64,000 bases of DNA from Metapseudomonas resinovorans DSM 21078 (GCF_000423545.1 NZ_AUIE01000005.1:1-64000), one strand, 5' to 3'. Positions 51,891 to 61,240 are shown, numbered from the stretch's first letter. Translations and numbers: made by a program. The notes: generated from the letters alone by a model not told the origin.

Positions 51891-53282
51891 TCAAAGGCAA
51901 GCCAGTAACAGCTGCCTGTAGTGCTGTGAGAAGTTGATCTGATAGCTTGGCTCAGCGACATGATCACCCAATGTGTACATGCTTGCCGAACCCACCCCAA
52001 GAGCCTGCCCAGCTTCACTGTTAGTACTGCCATCGACATCGCCGGCTGTACCTGTCCCACCGGGCGTCGCGTCGAATGTAGCTGTAGGCATCTGAACCAA
52101 GCTCAGCACTGCCAGGTCATCCGGTAGATCATCCGCAATGCGCTCCGCAAAGCGTCGGAGCGTGGGCTCCGCGAGCATAAACAACCAGGCCTGGTCGTCC
52201 AACTCACCCATGCGACGTAGCACCCGTCCCAACACTTGTCGGTAGTGCAACTCGGTACGGATGCGGCTGAGGTAGCAGCACACCTGCAAGCGAGGAATGT
52301 CGGTGCCTTCGCTGATCATTCCTATGGCGACGACCCAGCTGCAAGCGCTGAGCCTGAACGCATTGATTGCCTGCTGGGCACCCGGAGTACGGTTGGTCAC
52401 GACCCGACAACTTTCGCCTTTGGCTTCCAAGACCTTGGCAATTTGGTGGGCGTGCTCGATATCGGTGGCGACCACCAGGCCGGCCGCGTCCGGCTTGACT
52501 CGGCGAAGCTCGTCCAGTTTTTCGCATCCCAAGCCAAGCAGTTGATTGATCACCTCGTCGTGGCGCAACAGGTTTTCGTAGGTGACGGGGGATTCCCCCA
52601 GCAGCTTGGCGATATTGGGAAACAGCCTGACCGTGGTCTCGGTCCCCTGTTCTTCAGTGAGCTTCACCTTTTGGTTGTCGAGAAGGACGATGCGGGGGGA
52701 TCGGCACACCCTGTCCGCAATGGCCTCCTTCAGGCCATAGCGATAGTCACGAATCAGGTTTCCTTCGGGTGACGAGTAACGTGCCAAGGCAATGGCTCTG
52801 TCATCCGATCGCCATGGTGTGCCGGAAAGGGCCAGCGTGAAAGCGGCGCGGTCCTGGATCCGTTGCAGGATCTGCTGCCCCCAGGCGTTGCTCAGGAGCG
52901 AATCATGGCCGGCGCAGTGGTGGATCTCGTCGAAAACTGCGAATACGCGGTAGTCATCGAGGAGTCGCCAGAACGCATCGTCACGGTACTCCATGGCTTG
53001 GTAAGTGTACGCGGCCCCCACAGAGCCGAGCAGTCCATCCAGCCGTCTACCGAGTACCGCACCAAATGCTGCGCGAAAGCCATCCACGACTTGGCATGAC
53101 GGTGCGAAGCAAAGTACCAAGTCGATCTTGTCTTGCTCCAACAGTCGCCGGGCCAGCTCTGCTGCCATGCGAGTCTTGCCGGCGCCCGGAGTGGCCTGGC
53201 AGAAGAAATGCGGCGTGGAAACGAAGTGCTCCAGCGCTGTTTCAATGCATCTGCGCTGCCAGTCTCTCAGAGATGAAATCAT
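51891..53282 (-). CDS. superfamily II DEAD/DEAH-box helicase
   Basis: 463 residues. Motif I CQATPGAGKTRMA, motif II VFDEIHHCAG, motif III LALSGTPWR, and motif VI YRQVLGRVLRR. This is a compact ResIII/UvrB-like translocase with no fused nuclease. Its ATG overlaps the stop of the upstream winged-helix gene by four bases (ATGA), so the pair is co-translated. Such pairs next to integrase modules are common passengers of genomic islands, with a suspected role in element upkeep or defence; the function here is open. Confidence 0.9.
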   Translation of the reverse strand: MISSLRDWQRRCIETALEHFVSTPHFFCQATPGAGKTRMAAELARRLLEQDKIDLVLCFAPSCQVVDGFRAAFGAVLGRRLDGLLGSVGAAYTYQAMEYRDDAFWRLLDDYRVFAVFDEIHHCAGHDSLLSNAWGQQILQRIQDRAAFTLALSGTPWRSDDRAIALARYSSPEGNLIRDYRYGLKEAIADRVCRSPRIVLLDNQKVKLTEEQGTETTVRLFPNIAKLLGESPVTYENLLRHDEVINQLLGLGCEKLDELRRVKPDAAGLVVATDIEHAHQIAKVLEAKGESCRVVTNRTPGAQQAINAFRLSACSWVVAIGMISEGTDIPRLQVCCYLSRIRTELHYRQVLGRVLRRMGELDDQAWLFMLAEPTLRRFAERIADDLPDDLAVLSLVQMPTATFDATPGGTGTAGDVDGSTNSEAGQALGVGSASMYTLGDHVAEPSYQINFSQHYRQLLLACL

Positions 53283-53857
53283 TGCGAAGAGGCTAGTGTC
53301 TTTAGCGTCTTCTCGACGGCACGGAGGTGTCCTAGGAGGCGCGAGCTGCGGTCCCTGGCTTCCTGATAATCGCCTTCAACCTTGTCCCGCAGGTCCGGCA
53401 TTTCATCGAGTAGTTGCTTGAATCGTTCCACCTCTCCCATGGCGGAAAGGAAGTCGAGCCGGATCTCCTTGAGGAGCGTTTCCAGGTGCTGTTCCGTATC
53501 GACTGAAGGTTCAGACGGCTCAAGCATTGGCGGCGCCTGCTCTGGTTCGCATACCAACTTGAGACTGTTCTCAAACCCGTTGTCGACTAGCTCGAGATGC
53601 AAATGCGCTGGGATTGGTTGCAGGTGGTAGACCTGCCCCCGAGTACGGCGATTTTCGTCGAGCACGAGCCAGCCTGCCCGCAGCATTCGGCGGATCTGCT
53701 CATACACATATCGGCGCACATTGGCGAGATCAAAGGTCATGCCCTCCAAGCGTTTGGCATAGGCATCCCGCAGGTCACGGGTTGTGAATTGGGTGCGCCC
53801 TTCCTCCTGAAGCAGCTGATACAGCCGCCTGTCGAAGATGAACGAGGCAGATCTCAT
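53279..53857 (-). CDS. helicase-linked winged-helix protein
   Basis: 192 residues from the ATG at 53857 (a GTG four codons earlier is possible). The N-terminal half (SASFIFDRRLYQLLQEEGRTQFTTRDLRDAYAKRLEGM...RRMLRAGWLVLDENRR) reads as a winged helix. The C-terminal half is a helical coiled coil (about 125-190). Overlaps the helicase start, so it is probably the DNA-targeting partner of the helicase. No family name is known to me. Confidence 0.75.
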   Translation of the reverse strand: MRSASFIFDRRLYQLLQEEGRTQFTTRDLRDAYAKRLEGMTFDLANVRRYVYEQIRRMLRAGWLVLDENRRTRGQVYHLQPIPAHLHLELVDNGFENSLKLVCEPEQAPPMLEPSEPSVDTEQHLETLLKEIRLDFLSAMGEVERFKQLLDEMPDLRDKVEGDYQEARDRSSRLLGHLRAVEKTLKTLASSQ

Positions 53858-53960
53858 GCGGGCACCCACGGGGTCGTAGCGTAAAAATGCGGATTATAGT
53901 CCGTGGTTTGTGCGTCGGCAAACGCAGGATAGTGCCGCCTCAAGTGGAGTTGAGGCGGTC

Positions 53961-54191
53961 ATGGATCAGTTGGCGAAAGCGTTGGGGACACGCATTCGGA
54001 CGCAGAGAAAGTCCTGCCGGATTTCTCAGGACGCACTGGCACTGGCCTGCAGCATTGACCGCAGCTATATGGGGCGCATTGAGCGTGGTGAAGTGAACCT
54101 CACGGTCGAGAAGCTATACCGTATCGCCAGCGTGCTGGCATGCGATCCAGCCGCTCTTCTGCCTCAGGTGACAGAGCTCCAGGCCGACTAA
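53961..54191 (+). CDS. XRE-family helix-turn-helix regulator
   Basis: 76 residues from the ATG at 53961: LAKALGTRIRTQRKSCRISQDALALACSIDRSYMGRIERGEVNLTVEKLYRIASVL, a full lambda-repressor-like HTH. Divergent from the winged-helix/helicase operon across about 100 bases, so it probably represses that operon and itself. The 242 bases after it (54192-54433) hold no gene. Confidence 0.88.
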   Translation: MDQLAKALGTRIRTQRKSCRISQDALALACSIDRSYMGRIERGEVNLTVEKLYRIASVLACDPAALLPQVTELQAD

Positions 54192-54433
54192 TCGAAACTG
54201 AAGCTCAAGCGCCCAGAGCGACCTTCTCCTAGCGAGTTCTTACATCCTTTCCGACGAGCAGTGGCCGGCCTACAGCTTCGTAACTCTACCTAGTTGGTAG
54301 GCCGTGGGGCCGATATCAATCTACTTTTTCTGCTGGTGGCTTCGCTTGCCGCTTCACAGCAAATTCTGCAGGGTAAGGTTATGCGTGGATTGCCAGGCTG
54401 ACTGAGCTTCAGCTTGATATTGCACTGATAGGC

Positions 54434-55852
54434 TTACGCCGTCTTAAAATCACGATCCATAGCCGCTGTAAGGGCCTGCTCGCGCTCAATGTATCTTTCT
54501 TTGCTGATTCTATCTTTCTTGAAATCCTCAAGAAGACGTTTTCTCCGGCGCTCGTAGGTTTCATAGCGCCGAGCGATTTCGACGTTGTGGATGACTTGTT
54601 CGAATTTGGATTTGACTCTGAAGGCCGCATCGACATAGTCAAGTAGGCTTTCCAGCGTTGCATGGCCGCTCATGGACATCGCGCGCTCCGCTAGCATCTT
54701 ATTAGTCATCAACGTTTGTCTGAATGAGTCGGGGCTGAGCGCCTGTGTTTCAGCAATGAGGTTGGCGACAATGTTGGTACAAAATGCATGTCTAAACAGG
54801 TGCGCACAAGCTTGTTCTTCGATGCCCGCTGCGCGTCGGATTAGTGAGAATTCGGTCGTCAGGGTATCTATTCCTAAAGGGCGTCCGCCTCGCTCAGTAA
54901 CAAACAAGAAGCCATGATCTGGAGTGTCCTCAAACCGTTTCATTATGTCGCGACGGTCGCCCCGAATGTATGTCAACAGATCCTCTATTAAGGGAGGACT
55001 CAACGGTAACTCGCGCGTCAAGCCAGTCCCGCCGCGCTTTAGCGTGGTGATTAGGATTATTGGCTTTTTTAACTTACTGGCAGCCTGTATCTGAGCAACA
55101 GTAATAGGCTGTATCTCGCCTCGTCGAGCACCGAGCTCCTCAAACAAAGAAATCATCAAGTGTCGACGATTGCATAGGAATTCCGAAGTAGACATCTCAT
55201 CAATCGCATCACGCAGCTTTGCGATGGTTGCCTCGCCAATAGGCTTGCGGGTCTTTTTGGCGCTGGCGGTCCTGAAAGACCTGTGGTGAATGCTGGAGCG
55301 TTTGAAGGCTTTTCCGTTTCGGTGGAAAATTGAGTCGACCATTTGAATTGAAATGGTTCCTCCAATGCCGACGAAGTTGTGAGTTAGGTTAATTTCTCCC
55401 ACGTGTGATAGAAAACTCAAGCATCTTCTGCCAATGTTGGTAATCGTTCGCTCATTTCTCTTGAGTTGACTTGAGTTGTTGAGTTTGGTCTCCGTGCGGA
55501 GCCCGTCGATGAATTCACAGAAATCGTCGTCAGAAAGAGCGATGAAGTCGAGTTTGTTGTAGTAGCAGAATCTGATCAAATGGCTAATCTGACCCGCGTA
55601 CTCTCCAAACGTGCCACCTTTGCTTCCCAGTCTTGACGGACCGTTCCCTCCTCGGCCGGACTGCATTCGGATGTTGATCATGTAAGCATTTGCTTGCAGG
55701 CATGGAGAGCCATCCGGCCATTTCATGAAGGGCATGTTGCTGCCGTCAAGCGTTAGCAGCGTGTCTTTGGTTAAATAGTCGTAGAGCCTTAATTTCGGGA
55801 TGGGTGTAAACAGTTGAGATGATTCGGGGTACCTAACGATTCTCTTGTTCAT
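54434..55852 (-). CDS. tyrosine recombinase (integration module gene 4, GmtY-like)
   Basis: 472 residues. The C-terminal catalytic domain has Arg in EELGARRGEIQ (about 243), His-X-X-Arg in HLFRHAF (about 350), SGHATLESLLDYV with the second His (about 394) and nucleophile Tyr (about 404). It ends in a basic helical tail. Start ATG at 55852 overlaps the preceding small gene by 20 bases. All catalytic residues are present. Size and neighbours resemble the recombinase of gamma-mobile-trio elements, recalled from memory rather than checked. Confidence 0.88.
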   Translation of the reverse strand: MNKRIVRYPESSQLFTPIPKLRLYDYLTKDTLLTLDGSNMPFMKWPDGSPCLQANAYMINIRMQSGRGGNGPSRLGSKGGTFGEYAGQISHLIRFCYYNKLDFIALSDDDFCEFIDGLRTETKLNNSSQLKRNERTITNIGRRCLSFLSHVGEINLTHNFVGIGGTISIQMVDSIFHRNGKAFKRSSIHHRSFRTASAKKTRKPIGEATIAKLRDAIDEMSTSEFLCNRRHLMISLFEELGARRGEIQPITVAQIQAASKLKKPIILITTLKRGGTGLTRELPLSPPLIEDLLTYIRGDRRDIMKRFEDTPDHGFLFVTERGGRPLGIDTLTTEFSLIRRAAGIEEQACAHLFRHAFCTNIVANLIAETQALSPDSFRQTLMTNKMLAERAMSMSGHATLESLLDYVDAAFRVKSKFEQVIHNVEIARRYETYERRRKRLLEDFKKDRISKERYIEREQALTAAMDRDFKTA

Positions 55853-56447
55853 TGGGCACCAACTGCAAATGCTTTTTCGTGGAAAGAAGAGTGACGTCGT
55901 CGAAGGGAGGGGGATTCATACCTAATATCCTGACGATCCGATTGATTGCATCGTTGACCCTTTTTTGTCGCAGTCCTGTGTTGGCGGTGTCAAATATCGT
56001 GATCAGATCCCTCCGGTTAACCTCCAGTGCCTGTATCAGGACCATGTTAACTGCGTGGAGCGTTGCGACGGAGGCCTTAAGCTCTTCGACCTGATCTTCC
56101 AACGCAGAGCGGGCGGTCTTCTGCGGAGCGGTCAATTCTTCGCTATATTTTCGTATCGCCATCTGCGCTTGAAGTCGCAGCTTATCGAGTTGCTGAAAAT
56201 TTCTATCGGAGTAATTGTCGGAAAGTCTTTTTTTAAGGGTGTTAAGGCTTATTGGTCGTATCGCGAATTGTTTATCCTGTACGGCGAACTCAAGGTTCAG
56301 CGCGCAGAGGCGGCCTTGGCTCTTCAGTGCGTACAGAATCTGTTCGTTGTCGACATAGCTCCCCGGAGAACACAGGATGTCTGTAAGTAATTTAAAGATA
56401 TTTCCTATGGATTGATCGATCAGCTCTCGCTTGGGCAATGTGCTCAT
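55833..56447 (-). CDS. small helical partner of the integration module (GmtX-like)
   Basis: 204 residues, mostly helical, with a central coiled coil (QKTARSALEDQVEELKASVATLHAVNMVLIQAL at about 108-140) and a basic C-terminal half. No catalytic motif. It lies between two recombinase genes, eight bases after one and overlapping the other by 20. The gene resembles the third protein of gamma-mobile-trio modules; it is probably a DNA-binding or complex-forming helper. Confidence 0.75.
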   Translation of the reverse strand: MSTLPKRELIDQSIGNIFKLLTDILCSPGSYVDNEQILYALKSQGRLCALNLEFAVQDKQFAIRPISLNTLKKRLSDNYSDRNFQQLDKLRLQAQMAIRKYSEELTAPQKTARSALEDQVEELKASVATLHAVNMVLIQALEVNRRDLITIFDTANTGLRQKRVNDAINRIVRILGMNPPPFDDVTLLSTKKHLQLVPNEQENR

Positions 56448-56455
56448 TTTTATTC

Positions 56456-58540
56456 TCAGCTGACAATAAATAGGATATTCATGGATCTGCCATTTTCATC
56501 GTTAAAGAATTGCGGCTCAATCCGCGCCTTCCCTTCTTCAAGCATCGCTGAAAGGTAATCTTCTATTTTTTGCTCGTCGACCAAGGAAAATTTAGTGGTG
56601 CCAAATTCCGCAAACAGCAAATCCTGCAAGTTTTGGTAATTTTCCAACCGCTCGTGTTTGGCGAGGTCAGCAAAATAACGGGCGCCCGCTCCCCTGAGAT
56701 CTTTAGGCTCGAGGCACTCGGTTAGGTAGTGCCAAACGTGTTCGATGTCGCGGTGGCCAAGCATCCAGCGAAGGGTATCCAATTCACCGAAGCTATTGGT
56801 GTAGAAGAACATGATGGCGAAAAAGCGGCGCAGTTGGTGCTGACGTACGTAGTAGCGCTCCCCGTCAGCGGTGAGATCGCTTTCGAAATAGTCACAAGCG
56901 AGATTTAGATTGCGGTTGTACAGGTGCAGTGTGCAGGGCTGCAGTCCCTTGTATCCTAGCGAGCATGGGGTTGCGAAAAGGCTGGTCAGGTCATCGATAA
57001 CTCCAAGGCGCTTGAGTATCTTTTGAAAGCGTCGCAGCTCCTCGATCATTTCGACGGCAATGGCATCGATAGGCCGAGACTCACGCTGCCGAATCCCCAA
57101 GGCCTTTTGCGTGGATTTGGCCAGGCTGAAAACGAGCCATGATTTGCTTTTGTCCAAGCATCTCGCGGCGTCCAGAGTGACCAACTCGTCAATGCGCCGC
57201 GCCATGATCATCCCTACGACCAACTGGACGCTGCCCAGATAGACGCTTACCAATTCAAGCAGTCCCTGGTTGGCGCGCAGGTGCTCGTAGTATTGCTCGC
57301 GGTTGCCTTTTCGGGTCGATCCTCTCTTGGTTCTGCGGTGGCTGGAAAGTCCTAACTTTTTGACGCCAAAGCCAGCAAGCTCCGGGCCAATAATCCGCAA
57401 AAAGTCTGTCTCGGGTAGTTGGGTAATTGGGAGGTTCTGGCTGTAGCAATGCGCTGCTACTCTGATAAATCCGTTGAGGATCATCCTCCCGTGCTCGACA
57501 TGGAACTCCATACTGCAGCGGAATAGTCGCAACAGGTTGCCCGATGGGACGCTTCTGAACCGGGAAGGTTCGTTGAGTGTTGGAGTGTACTCTGTGATGG
57601 TGTTGGTATCTGCGGGGGCGGGCAACCCTAACGTCTTGAGTACCGCGCTATTCACGAGCGCGTAGCGACAATAAAAATACGCGGTCTCCCGAAGGCTCTC
57701 GGATTCGCCTGTAGTAACTCTGACCCCCGGATACTCGCGCCTGTAGTTGGTTTCGTTTGGGTAGAAATTTAGCACTTCGAGAGCCGATTTCGATGTGGTT
57801 CTCCCAAAAAGCGTGTCTTGGTAAATTCGTTCCGAAAGTGATTTTGTACTTACCTTGAAGCCATGGTGATGGTTCCCGTAATACAGATTAGCTTTCATGA
57901 GCGCCGCACGAATCCGCGGGATATCGGTTGCGATGATATCGAGCTTGAGATTCTCACATTCATCATCGTTGACCTCCAGCATACTTGGATATTCGGCAAA
58001 AAGATCCTCAGCTTCGCTATCGCTGAGATTTCTAAGTTGAGTGTTACAGAAATCGGATGCGCGCTCATGCCATGAATAGACGGAGTCTTCAAGCCATGGG
58101 GAAGAGGCTAGATGGTTGAGTATTCCTTTCAAGTCATCGGAGTTCAATGCGCCAAGGCCGAACTGGATAAGATCTAGACTTTGAGCGTGAATCAATAGGT
58201 AATCAATGATTCTTAACATGCATGTAAGTCGTGTATTCTGGGACACGGGCGCAAGCGTGGAGAACTCTTCGTTGACTCCGTTCGTGGCAATTATTAGTAG
58301 GTGCTTTAGCGATCGGAGTAGTGTTTCATTCTGGGCGTCAGTCAATAGACTGCCATCCCAAAGACGTACTCTCCAATCGAGTTCGTATGGCTTTTTATGA
58401 ATGGTCTTGATTTCCCAGATATGCTTGTGAAAGTCAGTAAGCAACCAGGGCGCGGTAGTATGCGGCGCTAGTTCTCTAGCCACAAAATCATCGAGAAACT
58501 CATACCCGGTGGTTGATTCACGCCCAGTGAGCAGGGACAT
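56456..58540 (-). CDS. large tyrosine recombinase (integration module gene 2)
   Basis: 694 residues. The long N-terminal region (about 1-420) has no clear fold. The catalytic domain carries Arg in MARRIDELVTL (about 448), His-X-X-Arg in HQLRRFF (about 567), LGHRDIEHVWHYLT with His (about 594) and Tyr (about 604). So all key residues are visible. It overlaps the upstream gene by 23 bases. Probably one of several recombinases that act together on the element ends. Confidence 0.86.
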   Translation of the reverse strand: MSLLTGRESTTGYEFLDDFVARELAPHTTAPWLLTDFHKHIWEIKTIHKKPYELDWRVRLWDGSLLTDAQNETLLRSLKHLLIIATNGVNEEFSTLAPVSQNTRLTCMLRIIDYLLIHAQSLDLIQFGLGALNSDDLKGILNHLASSPWLEDSVYSWHERASDFCNTQLRNLSDSEAEDLFAEYPSMLEVNDDECENLKLDIIATDIPRIRAALMKANLYYGNHHHGFKVSTKSLSERIYQDTLFGRTTSKSALEVLNFYPNETNYRREYPGVRVTTGESESLRETAYFYCRYALVNSAVLKTLGLPAPADTNTITEYTPTLNEPSRFRSVPSGNLLRLFRCSMEFHVEHGRMILNGFIRVAAHCYSQNLPITQLPETDFLRIIGPELAGFGVKKLGLSSHRRTKRGSTRKGNREQYYEHLRANQGLLELVSVYLGSVQLVVGMIMARRIDELVTLDAARCLDKSKSWLVFSLAKSTQKALGIRQRESRPIDAIAVEMIEELRRFQKILKRLGVIDDLTSLFATPCSLGYKGLQPCTLHLYNRNLNLACDYFESDLTADGERYYVRQHQLRRFFAIMFFYTNSFGELDTLRWMLGHRDIEHVWHYLTECLEPKDLRGAGARYFADLAKHERLENYQNLQDLLFAEFGTTKFSLVDEQKIEDYLSAMLEEGKARIEPQFFNDENGRSMNILFIVS

Positions 58541-60827
58541 AGATCAATGCCTCCATCTTTTTTGCGTCGACCTGTTTTAGCGCAGCATTCAGGTGTTTTT
58601 TCAGTAGGCGGTTATAGCCGTTGGTGATTTCGGCCTTGATCTTATCTGCAAACGACGCCCAGTATTCTGCTTTTCCGCATACGCGGTTCCGATCGGCGGA
58701 GCCCGTGACTGCTGCTTCAAGTGAGAGCAGAGAAACGAGGAACGGCACGCCGATAGAGAGCACAGCTTCACTGATCTCAGTACTTGCCCGCTGTTCTGTG
58801 CGCTCAGGATCGGAAGCCTGGGATGGCATTTCTCTGATTCGGTGGCTATCCAAAAAGATATCCAACTCCTCCATAGTGTTGAATCGGGTCACCTGAAGGA
58901 GGTGCGGACTATCCTTCATCGCTTCACAGATGAGCGCTTTCTGAAAGATCCGGATCCACCGAGCTTTGATGAATGCCAGTAGCGCATCCGGAAGGTAGTG
59001 GCTGAGCAGGTCTGGGTAGTAGTGTTCATGGCCGAGGGCCTTAGACATGGCCTCGCTACTTTTAGTCTGAATGAAGACTTCCACTCCCCTAGACACTCGG
59101 ACTTTGGTCAATCTCACCTTTTTGATGAACTCGACCAACTCGTCAAGTGGTAGGTCGCTGTGGGGGCGGAATTGTGCGATCAGTTTTTCGCGCAAGTAAT
59201 CGGTATTACGAAAAACGCTCTCATTCCAAACGGTTGCACTGGCCCGATTAAAGACGGAAATGGCTGTGCCCGAGGTGATAAACAGTTGGCGATAGTTGTC
59301 ATTCTCTTGGGCGCGAAGCTTTCTCCGGCCAATGCTCGTGATCTCGATGATGTCCTTCACTATTTCGAAAGAGGTGTCATTGAGTTCAATTACCTGCTCT
59401 CGCTTATCTGATTGCTTGCGATCTTTGTATCCAGTCAATAGGCGTTTCTCTTCGTCAAATCCGGTCAATTGACCTTGCTTGTTGTAAAGCTCGAAGTTCT
59501 TTAGAAATTTGGTCGTGATTTCAGGATGCTCAAGCACCAACAAGCACTGAAGCGGGAACAAGCTTCCTGTTACAGGGAATCCGTAAATGTTGGCAAGATC
59601 TGTAACGCTGCAGATTTCTCCAGTGACCCGATAGTGGACTTTACAAAGGAACTTTGATGGCACTTCAGAGTTGGCGTCCTCCAATGTCGCGCAGAGGTCT
59701 GCCAGGGTGTACCGATTTGCGATATCTTTACCTTGGTACTCGATGATTGGTTTGCCATTCTCAGCTAGCGAGACACGACGGGCTTGGCGGGATTTCAGGT
59801 CTGCAGCCTGATGGGTTGCCCAACTACGAACAGTGGAAAGGTCGTTCTTAATGTGGAAGAACAGTACGTCAATTGCTTCGGAATCAGTTACGTGAAGGGG
59901 AATGTTCGTAAGTAACTTCTCTTGGACCAATAGCCCGTCTTCGCGCTCTTTTAGTTTGGTTTCAGATCCATGTTTGGTTGACGGTGGCGGCCGCTTGACT
60001 GGCGAGGTGAGGTTTGCCCATACCCCTGTTTTACATAGGCATTCCTCTACCGAGTTTACAAACCTGTTCCAATTTTTGATTTGTGATTTTGCGTCCTTCT
60101 GGGCGTCTTTTGCCTTGGTAAAGTGAGCAACCGTGAAGGCGTGCATGAAACTTTTCACGCCTGCTTCGGTTTTGAAGGTACTCAGGGGCCACAAGGTTTG
60201 ATGTTCGCTTAGGTAGTCGAACATGTGGTTCCATTCGGTGCGAAATGTGCCAGTTCGGCCGCGGTAGTACTTTTCAACTTCCGCGAAGATGGCCTCTACA
60301 AACGTGCGCCCATAAGGGGCTACGAGCTGGCCGAGCCGCAGGTACAAGCCAGCTTGGTGCGGGCATTGGATTGACCAGCCTGCCCAGTACCAACGCTTGT
60401 ATTCACTAGCGGATGCAAGCTTCGCGCACACGACTGCGTCTGGTTTGAATAGGGAAGTGCTCCAAGAGAATGAGTGGGCGTCGGGAATCTGCGTTCTTGC
60501 CGAGGCGAGCAAATTGTAGAGATGCCGGCAAACAGCTTCCCGCAGCTGTACCGAAAGCTGCGCTAGAGCATTACCGGCCATCGCGGCGGAGAAGCCTTGC
60601 ATGATTGCCTCAATGGCGGGGCTTCTGAGCGTGTCCATGGTGATCCGCAGTCCGGCAATGTCGCAGTACGCCTCCAACAGCTGCACGGGAGTGCGGAACC
60701 GGTAACGTTTGTGGCCGAGGGCTTGTTGGCGGTCGGCAGCCCCCTGGATGATTAGATTCGCAACTTCGGGGTCGATTGCCGTGAGAGGGTGATAGCGGAT
60801 GGACCGAGTGTCTTTGATAATTGTCAT
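58518..60827 (-). CDS. large recombinase-like protein, catalytically degenerate (integration module gene 1)
   Basis: 769 residues. The C-terminal part (about 470-640) keeps the outline of a tyrosine recombinase (KALGHEHYYPDLLSHYLP near 595-612). I do not see a clear Arg or His-X-X-Arg box, so it may be a structural or targeting subunit. It is the first gene of the four-gene operon, and its ATG is 68 bases from the disrupted yggL gene, consistent with a module at the element's edge. The N-terminal 400 residues are unlike anything I can name. Confidence 0.75.
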   Translation of the reverse strand: MTIIKDTRSIRYHPLTAIDPEVANLIIQGAADRQQALGHKRYRFRTPVQLLEAYCDIAGLRITMDTLRSPAIEAIMQGFSAAMAGNALAQLSVQLREAVCRHLYNLLASARTQIPDAHSFSWSTSLFKPDAVVCAKLASASEYKRWYWAGWSIQCPHQAGLYLRLGQLVAPYGRTFVEAIFAEVEKYYRGRTGTFRTEWNHMFDYLSEHQTLWPLSTFKTEAGVKSFMHAFTVAHFTKAKDAQKDAKSQIKNWNRFVNSVEECLCKTGVWANLTSPVKRPPPSTKHGSETKLKEREDGLLVQEKLLTNIPLHVTDSEAIDVLFFHIKNDLSTVRSWATHQAADLKSRQARRVSLAENGKPIIEYQGKDIANRYTLADLCATLEDANSEVPSKFLCKVHYRVTGEICSVTDLANIYGFPVTGSLFPLQCLLVLEHPEITTKFLKNFELYNKQGQLTGFDEEKRLLTGYKDRKQSDKREQVIELNDTSFEIVKDIIEITSIGRRKLRAQENDNYRQLFITSGTAISVFNRASATVWNESVFRNTDYLREKLIAQFRPHSDLPLDELVEFIKKVRLTKVRVSRGVEVFIQTKSSEAMSKALGHEHYYPDLLSHYLPDALLAFIKARWIRIFQKALICEAMKDSPHLLQVTRFNTMEELDIFLDSHRIREMPSQASDPERTEQRASTEISEAVLSIGVPFLVSLLSLEAAVTGSADRNRVCGKAEYWASFADKIKAEITNGYNRLLKKHLNAALKQVDAKKMEALIYVPAHWA

Positions 60828-60918
60828 TTTTTATTGAGCTGATATGACCGTCTGAAAAGCTCTTTCCAGAGCCACTCAGGAAAGAATGACAAAGGATGCT
60901 AAATAGTCAAAGTAAGGA
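60828..60918. other. probable right end of the integrated element (junction with yggL)
   Basis: Between the first recombinase gene and the conserved part of yggL. Sequence typical of yggL (GGAACTGGGTTTCGAG, encoding ELGFE) begins near 60914. Everything to its left replaces the usual first codons. AT-rich on the left, GC-rich on the right, so the boundary is sharp. Confidence 0.6.
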
Positions 60919-61201
60919 ACTGGGTTTCGAGCTCACCTTCAACTACAAGGAGGGTCTGGACCCGGAAGCGGTTTCGGCGTACTTCGAGCGTTTCATCGAC
61001 GAAGCGATCGAGGGCAACGGCCTGGGCTTCATCGGTTCCGAGGACTACGGCTTCGTCTGCCTCGGCAAACGTGGCTCGGTAACTGCGGAACAACGCGCCC
61101 AGGTCGAAGCCTGGCTGCAGAAGGGCCACGCTGAACTGGCCGGCTCCACTGTCAGCCCGTTGCTGGACGTGTGGTATCCGGAAAATTCCGTCAACGCCTG
61201 A
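60896..61201 (+). CDS. yggL: YggL-like 50S ribosome-associated protein with altered N terminus
   Basis: 101 residues. From Glu8 on it follows the YggL (DUF469) pattern: ELGFELTFNYKEGL, EDYGFVCLGKRGSVTAEQR, VSPLLDVWYPENSV. The usual start, a basic stretch like NRSRRLRKKL followed by a DEFQ segment, is missing and replaced by MLNSQSK from the element side. AAAGG sits very close to the ATG, so translation may be weak. YggL binds the large ribosomal subunit; loss of the basic N terminus may impair this. A terminator follows. Confidence 0.82.
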   Translation: MLNSQSKELGFELTFNYKEGLDPEAVSAYFERFIDEAIEGNGLGFIGSEDYGFVCLGKRGSVTAEQRAQVEAWLQKGHAELAGSTVSPLLDVWYPENSVNA

Positions 61202-61218
61202 CGGGGTTCGGAATGAAG

Positions 61219-61240
61219 AAGGGCGCCTTGGGGCGCCCTT
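61219..61240 (+). terminator. rho-independent terminator after yggL
   Basis: Perfect 9-bp stem AAGGGCGCC / GGCGCCCTT, four-base loop, then TTTT, 18 bases past the stop. Confidence 0.92.
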
